Source: Lachnospiraceae bacterium
GTDB lineage: Bacteria > Bacillota > Clostridia > Lachnospirales > Lachnospiraceae
Reading direction: 5' to 3'
DNA: 64,000 nt
Assembly: GCA_017622845.1 (NCBI GenBank)
Contig: JAGAQJ010000047.1
Coordinates: forward strand, 62,001-126,000
Position numbers and translations under genes: made by a program. Below are positions 1 through 7,718 of this stretch, in pieces. Numbering within the stretch: position 1 is the stretch's first letter; each line of letters begins with the position of its first letter. Below the pieces are notes generated by a model. That model did no database searches and was not told where the DNA came from. It saw only the letters and a list, made by a program, of their open reading frames with translations.

Positions 1-428
1 GCTGAGACGAAATTCTGAACAGTAAGCCCTAAAGCCTGTGTCAGATAGCTCAACGTGGATTCCCCGGAATATGCCTGCCAGTTGGTATTGGTCACAAAGC
101 TGGCAGAAGTGTTGAATGCCAAATCCCACCTTACGCCTGGTAATCCCTGGGGATTTCCCGGAAGTACGCCCTGCAGAAGCTGAAGCAGAAATAAGAATAC
201 CAATCCGATACCGGAAAAAATCAATACGCTTACAGCATATTTTTTCCATGTCATCTGTTCTTCTCTGTCTGTTTTCAGCATCTTATAAATCAGATTCTCG
301 CAGGGCGTAAGTATTTTTGACAAGAATGTTTTTTCACCATTCATGACCTTTTTTATGTAATTACCCAGCGGAACTGCCAATAAAATCAAAATGGCAAGAT
401 AAAGAATGTACTGTATCACAGTCATCAT
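1..428 (-). CDS. kdpA: Potassium-transporting ATPase subunit A, N-terminal part (cut by window edge)
   Basis: KdpA is the K+-translocating channel-like subunit of the high-affinity KdpFABC membrane pump used under potassium starvation. Only the first 142 residues lie here; the family is about 560 residues. Visible are an N-terminal membrane helix (residues 4-20), a cytosolic loop, a second helix (66-87) and the first selectivity-filter loop, seen as TNTNWQAY at 113-120, the KdpA signature. The start is one of two adjacent ATGs (428 or 425); the first overlaps the kdpF stop as ATGA, implying translational coupling. kdpB and kdpC should follow beyond base 1. Identification is firm. Confidence 0.95.
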   Translation of the reverse strand, partial: MMTVIQYILYLAILILLAVPLGNYIKKVMNGEKTFLSKILTPCENLIYKMLKTDREEQMTWKKYAVSVLIFSGIGLVFLFLLQLLQGVLPGNPQGLPGVRWDLAFNTSASFVTNTNWQAYSGESTLSYLTQALGLTVQNFVS

Positions 429-517
429 ACCTGATCATCTCCTTTCATTAAAATGCAGACATACCACAGCAGCATTGCCGCTGCGCATACGCCAAGAACT
501 GCGATTATAATTTGCAT
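425..517 (-). CDS. kdpF: KdpF-like small membrane subunit
   Basis: A 30-residue peptide starting MQIIIAVLGVCAAAMLLWYV, one hydrophobic helix with a short polar tail. KdpF is the tiny lipid-like stabilising subunit of KdpFABC, and this is the right size, topology and position: its stop overlaps the kdpA start (ATGA). A strong GGAGG Shine-Dalgarno lies at about 525-530. Sequence conservation in KdpF is low, so the call rests mainly on context and topology. Confidence 0.8.
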   Translation of the reverse strand: MQIIIAVLGVCAAAMLLWYVCILMKGDDQV

Positions 518-608
518 ATCTTTTTCCTCCTTTGCTGGAAATATAATAGTTCTTTTTTTCTAAAAACGGTGTTAGGCATTTGGGGGCAGCCTTAAAAGTA
601 TATAAAGA

Positions 609-800
609 TTAAAACCACCCAAAAAGCCATGCCATTGGAAAAACAACAGCAACGGTACTGATGCATACGCAGATTAACACAAAGACCGGCATTCCTACAA
701 AGACGGAAAGGAATCCAAGAAACGGATGCCTCCATAGAAACCGCTCTGCTTTTACATCAAATTTGCGTTCAAATTTTTGGATTGATTTTGAGATATGCAT
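609..800 (-). CDS. Small membrane protein upstream of kdpFA
   Basis: 63 residues: a basic amphipathic N-terminus (1-25) followed by a long hydrophobic stretch (about 28-62) that could form two closely spaced helices. I do not recognise the family. It is co-directional with kdpF, ends 91 bases before it, and has a purine-rich GGAAG stretch before its ATG. It could be an accessory or regulatory peptide of the Kdp operon, but only position suggests this. The stretch 801-941 upstream is AT-rich; I found no convincing sigma-A promoter or recognisable riboswitch there. Confidence 0.5.
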   Translation of the reverse strand: MHISKSIQKFERKFDVKAERFLWRHPFLGFLSVFVGMPVFVLICVCISTVAVVFPMAWLFGWF

Positions 801-941
801 AACCCTTCACTTCCTTTTCATCTCTGTGCAATAAGCATATACCACAGAAAATTAAAAAAGGAAAAGGGTATGGAAGTTGAGATTAAGATGTTGTAAAAAT
901 AAGAATCCATAGAAGGTAATAATACAAAAAAATGATAATAC

Positions 942-961
942 AAAAAGGCACTTACCGTGCC
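942..961 (-). terminator. Intrinsic terminator after cobD
   Basis: On the minus strand GGCAC-ggtaa-GTGCC is followed at once by TTTTT. It starts four bases past the cobD stop, ending the lar/cob operon before the Kdp unit. Confidence 0.75.
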
Positions 962-964
962 CCT

Positions 965-2107
965 TTATTCCTGTCCGATTATGTCAGAAGGTTCTGTAAG
1001 AGCCTTCAGCGTCTCCCTAAGCGTTTCCACAAGCTGCTCATTATCCGCCCTGTCCCTCACTGCAGTGCGGTACCAGCCAGCTCCCAAGCCGTCAAAATTA
1101 CTGCAGCTTCGAAGCAGCATACCTTTCTCAAGGCATTTTTCAGCCAGCCATTCTGCCTGAGGCTCGTTTTGTACTTCAAAAAGCAGGAAATTTGCAGCCC
1201 CTTCATATACCTTGAAACAATCATATGTATTTTCCAGCTTTTTCAGCTCGTTATACAAAAATATGCGCTCCCCGGCAATCCTTTCTCTGCTCCATTCGTC
1301 AAACCTGTGTTCCTTTATTTCAGAAATCGCCGCAATTCCTGCGCACTGAGCCGGCAGGGAAATGTTCCACGGCTGCAGTGAATCCTTCATTTTTTGTATC
1401 AGTGCCTTGTTCGGGCTAATTCCGTATCCTAACCGAAGACCCGGCATGGCAAAAAGCTTTGTAAACGACTTTAAGATCAAGAGCCTGTCGTATGAAATGC
1501 TTTGGATATCCCTGCATATGGTATAAGACTCATGCCCTTTTACAAGCTCCATGAAGCTCTCGTCCGCTAAAAACCATGCCCCGACGCGCTTACATGCTGC
1601 AATCATTTGCAAAATCAAGCTTTTCTCTATCAGCCTTCCCGTAGGATTATTCGGATTGCAGACACAGACCAATTCAATATCTTCTGTGATTTGATTCAAG
1701 ATATCTTCTGTGATATCAAAGCTGTTATTTTTTGAAAGGTAATATTTTTGCACTGTACAATGCGGAACCTTAGCAGTCAATGCCTGTTCATATTCATAAA
1801 AAGTCGGTGCCGGCAGGAATACTTTTTTAGGCTGCAAAGCATCTGCAAACGAAAAAATAATCTCCGCCGCACCATTTCCGCATACATAATTCTGTTCGTT
1901 CATTCCCCACATCATATCATTTTCTGCATCATATCCTGCAATTGCTTCCGTAAGCCCTGTATTCTGCATCTGCGGATAATGAATGGACAGCTCTACTCCC
2001 TTATGCGCTGCCTCCTTCACGCTTTCCGGCATGCCAAGGAAATTAATATTCGCCGAAAAGTCAATCGCCCCTACATTCCTGTAAATATCACCGCCATGCA
2101 GATACAT
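965..2107 (-). CDS. cobD: L-threonine-O-3-phosphate decarboxylase (cobalamin aminopropanol arm)
   Basis: A PLP-dependent fold-type I enzyme of the histidinol-phosphate aminotransferase group. CobD decarboxylates threonine phosphate to (R)-1-amino-2-propanol phosphate, the linker joined to the corrin ring by CbiB. Visible: NPNNPTG at 151-157 and the PLP-lysine motif SFTKLFAMPGLRLGYG with Lys217. The length of 380 residues is normal. It overlaps the end of cbiB by 37 bases and has its own GGAGGG Shine-Dalgarno 8 bases before the ATG. A plain aminotransferase is possible by sequence, but the pairing with cbiB makes CobD much more likely. Confidence 0.92.
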   Translation of the reverse strand: MYLHGGDIYRNVGAIDFSANINFLGMPESVKEAAHKGVELSIHYPQMQNTGLTEAIAGYDAENDMMWGMNEQNYVCGNGAAEIIFSFADALQPKKVFLPAPTFYEYEQALTAKVPHCTVQKYYLSKNNSFDITEDILNQITEDIELVCVCNPNNPTGRLIEKSLILQMIAACKRVGAWFLADESFMELVKGHESYTICRDIQSISYDRLLILKSFTKLFAMPGLRLGYGISPNKALIQKMKDSLQPWNISLPAQCAGIAAISEIKEHRFDEWSRERIAGERIFLYNELKKLENTYDCFKVYEGAANFLLFEVQNEPQAEWLAEKCLEKGMLLRSCSNFDGLGAGWYRTAVRDRADNEQLVETLRETLKALTEPSDIIGQE

Positions 2108-3078
2108 AACTTTATCCCTCCAAATATCACCAGCGCCACAAAGGATGATGCATACATCAGTCTGTTCATAATTCTGATATCCTCTGTCTCTATCGGTCTG
2201 AGCGCATCACCGATGAACTCCTTATGATACAGCTCTCCAAAATACCACGCATCGCCTGCCAGCTGCACTCTTAAAGCGCCTGCTGCCACTGCTTCTGTCT
2301 GGGCAGAATTAGGGCTTGCATGCTTACGGCGGTCACGACGGTATATCCGCACTGCATTTTTGCCGTCGAGTCCGGTAAAAGCCGCTGCAATCATCATACA
2401 TACCGCAGACAATCTTGCTGGTATATAATTTGCCGCATCATCAAGCTTTGCCGCAACGCGTCCAAAATAATAATAAGTATCATTTTTATAACCAAGCATA
2501 GAATCCATTGTATTGACTGCCTTATAAAAGTACATGGCTCCTGCCCCTCCCAGTACCATATAAAACATAGGAGCAGCGACTCCGTCAGAAAAATTCTCTG
2601 CAATTGTCTCAACAGCAGCCTTTACCACTCCCTTCTCATCAAGGCGTGCGGTATCTCTGCCCACAATCATTGAGACAGCCGTTCTGCCTTCCTCCAGTCC
2701 TTTTGTCCGGAGACTGTCATATACCTTCATACTCTCGTCTTTTAGCGACTTGGCAGCAAGCATAAAATAACATAAAACTGCCTCTGCAGCCACTCCCAGC
2801 CAGACATTGATATGATATGCCGCCCACAGCAGCATAACAGGAAGTCCCGTAGAAATAAAAAGCACGATAAGTACAAGCAGAGCACCCGGCAGTATTTCCT
2901 TCCTGCATCGGCAGCCTGCTTCCACATGAAACAGGCGGCGAAGCTTATGCTCCAAAAAGCAAATCATTTTCCCAATCAGGCACACCGGATGCCATGACAA
3001 ATGCGGGTCGCCGAAAATCAAATCAAGCACGACTCCAATGACCAGCGCAGCCAAAGAATGTACCATAAAAAAGTTCAA
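2071..3078 (-). CDS. cbiB: Adenosylcobinamide-phosphate synthase (TTG start)
   Basis: CbiB is a polytopic membrane enzyme that attaches aminopropanol phosphate to adenosylcobyric acid late in B12 synthesis. The N-terminal signature DLIFGDPHLSWHPVCLIG is present near residues 19-36, as are the conserved VGRDTARLDE and ETIAENFSDGVAAPMFY stretches. The length of 335 residues is typical. The start chosen is TTG at 3078: a GGAGG lies 8 bases upstream, whereas the first ATG, four codons later, would be about 20 bases away. It is followed by overlapping cobD. No other corrin genes are in the window, so the pathway must continue elsewhere or be salvage only. Confidence 0.93.
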   Translation of the reverse strand: MNFFMVHSLAALVIGVVLDLIFGDPHLSWHPVCLIGKMICFLEHKLRRLFHVEAGCRCRKEILPGALLVLIVLFISTGLPVMLLWAAYHINVWLGVAAEAVLCYFMLAAKSLKDESMKVYDSLRTKGLEEGRTAVSMIVGRDTARLDEKGVVKAAVETIAENFSDGVAAPMFYMVLGGAGAMYFYKAVNTMDSMLGYKNDTYYYFGRVAAKLDDAANYIPARLSAVCMMIAAAFTGLDGKNAVRIYRRDRRKHASPNSAQTEAVAAGALRVQLAGDAWYFGELYHKEFIGDALRPIETEDIRIMNRLMYASSFVALVIFGGIKLCICMAVIFTGM

Positions 3079-3155
3079 ATCAATTTCCTCCCTAAGGCAG
3101 AAAGTTTTTGCGCAAGCCTTTCTGCAGCCTTAAATATCCGGCTTGCCGCAATCCA

Positions 3156-4523
3156 TTATACAACCCGGTTTTTCAGCCATTTTCCGCTCAGAAAACGCGC
3201 CGAGAAAATAACCGCTCTGATACCCCAATCCGCAAACATACCAATCCATACTGCCATAGGTCCGAAATGGTATACCTTTACCAGGAAAATGCATAACGCA
3301 ACTCTGCAGCACCACATAGTAATCGTAGAGACAATCATCGAAAATCTGACATCGCCTGCCGCCCTCAAGCCATAAGATATCACAAAAGAACCTACCCATA
3401 CAAGCGGCTTGACAATCGTAATTGCCGTTACCATCTCAAAGCACATCCTGGCTGCATCCGGCTCCATTCCGGCAATCCATGAAACAGGCTTTGTGATTGC
3501 AAACACAAAAAGACATGAAAAAAGGATTCCGACCCATGCAATGCCTGTCAGCTTCACAATATAATACTTTGCCTCCTCTTTTCTGCCTGCACCAATGCAC
3601 TGTCCCACAACTGTCATAAGACCGATGCCGACACCGATGCCGAACACGCCGTTTAAATTTTCCAGAATATTGGTCATCGCCTGGGCTGCCATTGCCACGG
3701 TTCCCATCGTTGAAACAGTAGACTGTATTGCCAGCTTTCCAAACTGAAACATACCATTTTCAATACCAGAGGGCACTCCGATAGCCATAATTTTCCATAT
3801 TAAAGGCATATCCGGCCTGATTTTGAAGTAATCCCTTATCACGATAACCTGCTTTGGCTTTCTCAAGTAATAAAAAATCACAACCGTACAAAATATTCTC
3901 GAGAGCAATGTCGCAAGCGCGGCGCCTGCAACGCTCCAGCCCAATACATAGATAAACACTGCATTGCCGACGATATTGAGAACATTCGAAATAACGGACA
4001 CCTTCATGGGAAATTTTGAGTTGCCTCCGGCTCTGAAAAATGCAGCTCCTGCACTAAAAAGCGCCAGAAAAGGATATGACAGCACTGTAATCAGAAAGTA
4101 CACAAGACAGTTATTCATTACCTGCGCTTCTACTTCTCCGAAAATAAATTGAAGCAGTCGTTCTCTGCCTGCAAGACATATTAATGTCAATCCTACTGAT
4201 ATGGCTGCTACAGTAAGAACCACCTGTCTTGCAGCTTTATTGCTCTCCTTCTCATTGCCGCTGCCAAGATACTGGGAACAAATGATAGCTGCACCTGATG
4301 CCATTGCTGAAAATATCTGGATAATCAGATTGTTAAAAGAATCCACCAGCGATACTGCGGATATGGCTTCGCTTCCAACAGTCGACACCATCATTGTGTC
4401 CACCATTCCCATAAAAGAATTTAACAGCTGCTCAACAATAATAGGAAGCAGCAGCCAAAAAAGCGCCTTGTTGTCAAACATGATATTCTTGAAATCAATC
4501 TGCTTTTTATCATATAGCTTCAT
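3156..4523 (-). CDS. MATE-family multidrug/toxin or metabolite transporter
   Basis: 455 residues with about twelve membrane helices and the two-repeat MATE layout (for example the VEQLLNSFMGMVDTMMVS start and the internal repeat near GVPSGIENGMFQFGKLAIQS). MATE proteins export compounds using Na+ or H+ gradients. It lies between the phosphatase and cbiB/cobD in one transcription unit. MATE genes are recurrently found near B12 genes in gut Clostridia, so a role with corrinoids or their precursors is conceivable, but the substrate cannot be read from sequence. Confidence 0.9.
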   Translation of the reverse strand: MKLYDKKQIDFKNIMFDNKALFWLLLPIIVEQLLNSFMGMVDTMMVSTVGSEAISAVSLVDSFNNLIIQIFSAMASGAAIICSQYLGSGNEKESNKAARQVVLTVAAISVGLTLICLAGRERLLQFIFGEVEAQVMNNCLVYFLITVLSYPFLALFSAGAAFFRAGGNSKFPMKVSVISNVLNIVGNAVFIYVLGWSVAGAALATLLSRIFCTVVIFYYLRKPKQVIVIRDYFKIRPDMPLIWKIMAIGVPSGIENGMFQFGKLAIQSTVSTMGTVAMAAQAMTNILENLNGVFGIGVGIGLMTVVGQCIGAGRKEEAKYYIVKLTGIAWVGILFSCLFVFAITKPVSWIAGMEPDAARMCFEMVTAITIVKPLVWVGSFVISYGLRAAGDVRFSMIVSTITMWCCRVALCIFLVKVYHFGPMAVWIGMFADWGIRAVIFSARFLSGKWLKNRVV

Positions 4524-4551
4524 CTGTACAACCTTCTTCCTGTTACCCTTC

Positions 4552-5238
4552 CTACTGATTCATCCGTGCTAATATCCCTAAAATCTCCATCGGGGTTTTT
4601 GCAAAAGTATCCGCCCCCTGCTCTATGAGAAATTCTTTGTCCCGAAATCCCCAAAGCACACTAATGCAAGGAAGTCCCGCATTTTTTGCAGTCTGCAGAT
4701 CAACGTCGGAATCCCCCACGTAAACTGCTTCTTCCTTTGTTCTGCCAAGCTCCTTAAGAGCAAGATAAACACTGTCCGGCTCCGGTTTTCTTTTCAGGTT
4801 TTCACGGTCTCCTATGGCAACCTCCACCTGTGGAAAATATTTGGCATTTAAGTCCCTGACAGCCGAATCAATTTTATTGGATACGATTGCAAGCGCATAA
4901 CCTGATTTTTTAAGCTCCTGCAGAAGTTCAGGAATCCCGTCATATGCCCTTGTCGCATCATTGCAGTGTTCCCCATAATAGCGCTTAAAGCAATCAAATG
5001 CCTTCTCAAATGCCGGATTCTCCTCTCCCTGAGGTACGGCGCGTATCATAAGCTTTCTGATGCCGTTTCCCACAAACTGCCTGACTTCATTGATGGTTCG
5101 CGGCGGCATGCTGCAGGCAGCCAGTGCATAATTTACTGCCGCTGCCAAATCCTCAAGTGTGTTCAAAAGTGTGCCGTCCAAATCAAATATGACGGTTGTT
5201 ATCTTTTCGTTTTTTTTATCTGCTGCTTTTTCAAACAT
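4552..5238 (-). CDS. HAD-superfamily hydrolase, phosphoglycolate phosphatase-like
   Basis: 228 residues. Motif I FDLDGTLLNT carries the nucleophile Asp19 and acid/base Asp21; motif II lies in AIVSNK; motif III is the Lys in KRKPEPD; motif IV is YVGDSDVDLQTA. A helical C1-type cap lies between motifs I and II, as in Gph and PpaX. Possible roles are 2-phosphoglycolate removal, pyrophosphatase, or a phosphatase tied to the neighbouring cofactor pathway. It is 28 bases before the MATE gene and 38 after larC. The family is certain, the substrate is not. Confidence 0.88.
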   Translation of the reverse strand: MFEKAADKKNEKITTVIFDLDGTLLNTLEDLAAAVNYALAACSMPPRTINEVRQFVGNGIRKLMIRAVPQGEENPAFEKAFDCFKRYYGEHCNDATRAYDGIPELLQELKKSGYALAIVSNKIDSAVRDLNAKYFPQVEVAIGDRENLKRKPEPDSVYLALKELGRTKEEAVYVGDSDVDLQTAKNAGLPCISVLWGFRDKEFLIEQGADTFAKTPMEILGILARMNQ

Positions 5239-5276
5239 TTCTTCTTTTCTCCTGACTGGGCTTACACAATTAATTT

Positions 5277-6674
5277 TTACTCATACACTCTGCAGCAGGC
5301 TGAACTTTTTTTATTCAACTCTGCAACTGCCTTGTTGTATGCCTCAAGATATGGTATGTTCTTTTCTCTGCAGACTGCCGCCAGACTCTCATATTCAGGA
5401 TATACTCTGCTGCCGCATACCTTTACCGCAAGCTTTCCCAGCGTGGTATCTGCTGTCGCCTTTTCACGTTCAAGGATTGTGCGTTCCATCTCCACTCTCC
5501 TGATACCGATGGTGGTTGTCTCCTCAAAAATAATCTGCTCAAGCTTTGGAATATCCTCCTCATTGCAAATCACATTAAGCTGGTAAGCCGGTCTGTTCTT
5601 TTTCATGAAAACAGGTGTATAATGGACATCTCTTGCTCCTGCTTCGAAAAGTCTGTCCATCACATAACCAAGCGCTTCACCAGTGCAGTCATCAATATTT
5701 GTCTCAAGCTTGTATATTGTATCGCTTTTTTCAGACAGCTCCTCCACAAGCATTGCTCTTAGCAGGCTTGCTTTCTCGTAATTTCTCTTTCCGGCGCCGA
5801 TGCCGCTTGCCACAACCTGAAATTTCTTCGGAAGGCGGTCAGAAGTTCTGATAGCTGCTGCAATCGCCGCACCTGTCGGTGTCACAAATTCTCCCTGCAG
5901 CTCCATGAAATGCACTGCCAGACCATGCGTCTGTATAATATTGGCAACCGCCGGAACAGGCACCGGAAGAATACCATGCTGACAGCGTACACTGCCCTGT
6001 CCCTCATAAAGCTCTGAAACGACAATGTCTGCTATATCATACTGCGTCTTCAGCGAATCCAGGCAAACTGCTGCTGACATAATATCCACGATGGAATCCA
6101 CTGCCCCCACTTCATGGAAATGGACCTCATTCACAGGCTTATTGTGCGCCTTTGACTCTGCCTCGGCGAGGATTCCGAAAATTTTCAGCGCAAGCTCTCT
6201 GGCTCCATCAGTAAGCTTTGCCTGATTCAGGATATTGGTTATCTCTGCCATCCCTGTGTGTGCATGATGGTGGCGGGAATGCGCATCTGTGTGGTGATGG
6301 TCATGCATATGTTCCTGTTCATCATTATGAACATGTGTATACTCATCTTCGTAATGATGGTCATGCATATGTCCTTCTTCGTCATGGTTATGATGATTCT
6401 CATCTCTGTGATAATCGTCTCCCCTTCCGTGAAGATATTCCATATCATGATCGTGGTTCTCATGCTCTGCATCAAGTGATACACAAAAATCACAGGCAGC
6501 AATCCCCGACTTTTGCACGTTCTTAATCTCCACATCAAATCCGCTGACCAAAGGTCTGATACTGTCAACTGCATCGATAACCTTCTGCTTGTCTGCTCCC
6601 AAATCCAACAGTGCCGCTACTGTCATGTCACCGCTGATTCCCGAGTAGCATTCCAAATATAAAATTTTTTTCAT
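5277..6674 (-). CDS. larC: LarC, nickel-pincer cofactor nickel insertase, uninterrupted, with a His-rich insert
   Basis: LarC inserts nickel into the pyridinium-3,5-bisthiocarboxylate mononucleotide in a CTP-dependent step, the last step in making the cofactor of lactate racemase and related enzymes. The N-terminus MKKILYLECYSGISGDM matches the family. A loop at about residues 71-139 contains 24 histidines plus many Asp/Glu, probably nickel storage or delivery. In Lactobacillus plantarum LarC is made by programmed frameshifting of two ORFs; here it is one frame of 465 codons. The start at 6674 follows an AGGAG; upstream in-frame codons lack a ribosome-binding site and do not resemble the family. 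Confidence 0.92.
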   Translation of the reverse strand: MKKILYLECYSGISGDMTVAALLDLGADKQKVIDAVDSIRPLVSGFDVEIKNVQKSGIAACDFCVSLDAEHENHDHDMEYLHGRGDDYHRDENHHNHDEEGHMHDHHYEDEYTHVHNDEQEHMHDHHHTDAHSRHHHAHTGMAEITNILNQAKLTDGARELALKIFGILAEAESKAHNKPVNEVHFHEVGAVDSIVDIMSAAVCLDSLKTQYDIADIVVSELYEGQGSVRCQHGILPVPVPAVANIIQTHGLAVHFMELQGEFVTPTGAAIAAAIRTSDRLPKKFQVVASGIGAGKRNYEKASLLRAMLVEELSEKSDTIYKLETNIDDCTGEALGYVMDRLFEAGARDVHYTPVFMKKNRPAYQLNVICNEEDIPKLEQIIFEETTTIGIRRVEMERTILEREKATADTTLGKLAVKVCGSRVYPEYESLAAVCREKNIPYLEAYNKAVAELNKKSSACCRVYE

Positions 6675-6757
6675 CTCCAAATATCTCCTCATTCTAAATT
6701 CCGTAGCAGTCCGGACTTTCGACCTCATGCTGCGCACCGCAGGAAATGCAAAATCTC

Positions 6758-7513
6758 CTACCGCTGAGCAAGTCTGTTAATCTGTGTAGCCAGATATCCT
6801 GCACCATAACCATTGTCGATGTTTACCACGGCAATTCCGTTGGCACAGGAATTAATCATGGTGAGAAGGGCAGACAGCCCATGCAGGCTTGCCCCGTATC
6901 CTACCGATGTAGGAACTGCAATTACCGGATTGCTTACAAGCCCTCCAATAACGCTTGCCAACGCTCCCTCCATACCTGCCACTGCCACCACGCAGTTTGC
7001 CTCCTGTATCGTCTGTGTATTTGCAAGCAGTCTGTGCAGACCGCTCACTCCTACATCATAAATCCGCTCAACACAGGAACCAAAATATTCTGCCGTCTGA
7101 GCCGCCTCCTCCGCCACCGGAATATCCGCCGTCCCTGCTGTGCAGACTGCAATCTTCCCGATACGCTTTGACGCCTTTTCTTCCGGATTTTTTTCCAGCT
7201 TTAGGATTCTTGCCACATTGTCGTACTGTACCTGCGGAAGCGCTTTTTTAACAAGCTCATACTGCTGCGCGGTTGCCCTTGTCCCAAACACTTCTCCGTA
7301 CTTCTCGTACATTTTCTGATAAATCGACACCAGATATTCATCAGGCTTACCTGCACAATAAATTACCTCCGGAAATCCTGAGCGGACCTCCCTGTGCAAA
7401 TCAAGCTTCGCAAATCCCATCTCCTCAAAGGGCTGCAGCTTCAGATACTTTTCTGCATCTGCCGCCGACAGCTCTCCCCTCTGTACTTTTTCAAGTATAT
7501 CCCTTATCTGCAT
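6758..7513 (-). CDS. larB: LarB, pyridinium-3,5-biscarboxylic acid mononucleotide synthase
   Basis: LarB carboxylates and hydrolyses nicotinic acid adenine dinucleotide to give the biscarboxylated precursor of the nickel-pincer nucleotide. The C-terminal half resembles PurE (class I AIR carboxylase), with conserved stretches such as GKIAVCTAGTADIPVAEEA, AVAGMEGALASVIGGLV and the Gly/Ser loop PTSVGYGAS. The start at 7513 has a GGAAGAG 6 bases upstream. It is the first gene of the unit and lies 83 bases before larC. The sulfur-transferase gene larE and racemase larA are not in the window. Confidence 0.93.
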   Translation of the reverse strand: MQIRDILEKVQRGELSAADAEKYLKLQPFEEMGFAKLDLHREVRSGFPEVIYCAGKPDEYLVSIYQKMYEKYGEVFGTRATAQQYELVKKALPQVQYDNVARILKLEKNPEEKASKRIGKIAVCTAGTADIPVAEEAAQTAEYFGSCVERIYDVGVSGLHRLLANTQTIQEANCVVAVAGMEGALASVIGGLVSNPVIAVPTSVGYGASLHGLSALLTMINSCANGIAVVNIDNGYGAGYLATQINRLAQR

Positions 7514-7589
7514 TGATTCTCTTCCTTTGTTACAGCTTTGCCTGCCGGCTTTCCTGTAACCCCTTTCACTTAATAGCGCTCTGCTTATC

Positions 7590-7618
7590 ATTATAATACA
7601 TCAGTCAAACAGGCGCAA
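7590..7618 (-). promoter_or_regulatory. Sigma-A promoter for larB-larC-phosphatase-MATE-cbiB-cobD
   Basis: On the minus strand TTGCGC (7613-7618) and a perfect TATAAT (7590-7595) are separated by 17 bases. The predicted start leaves a leader of about 70 bases before larB. The -35 box lies inside the terminator hairpin of the preceding gene. Confidence 0.7.
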
Positions 7619-7638
7619 CCATACACGCTGCGCCTGTT
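7608..7638 (-). terminator. Hairpin terminator of the REC-GGDEF-EAL gene
   Basis: Perfect 10-bp inverted repeat AACAGGCGCA / TGCGCCTGTT about 80 bases after the gene's stop codon. The T-tract after it is short (TTTG), so it may be a weak terminator. Confidence 0.5.
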
Positions 7639-7718
7639 ATGTACACAAAACGCTAAAGAGCAGACATTTTGATGCATGTTTCACGCTGCTTTGATGTATG
7701 CGTGAACGGTAACAATTT

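Noticed and set aside
801..941. c-di-AMP riboswitch or clear promoter before the Kdp unit
   Set aside because: The AT-rich gap shows no motif I can recognise and no good -35/-10 pair.
2071..5276. Cobalamin riboswitch before cbiB/cobD or the MATE gene
   Set aside because: Gaps before these genes are 77 bases or less and show no B12-box; the leader before larB (about 70 bases) is too short.
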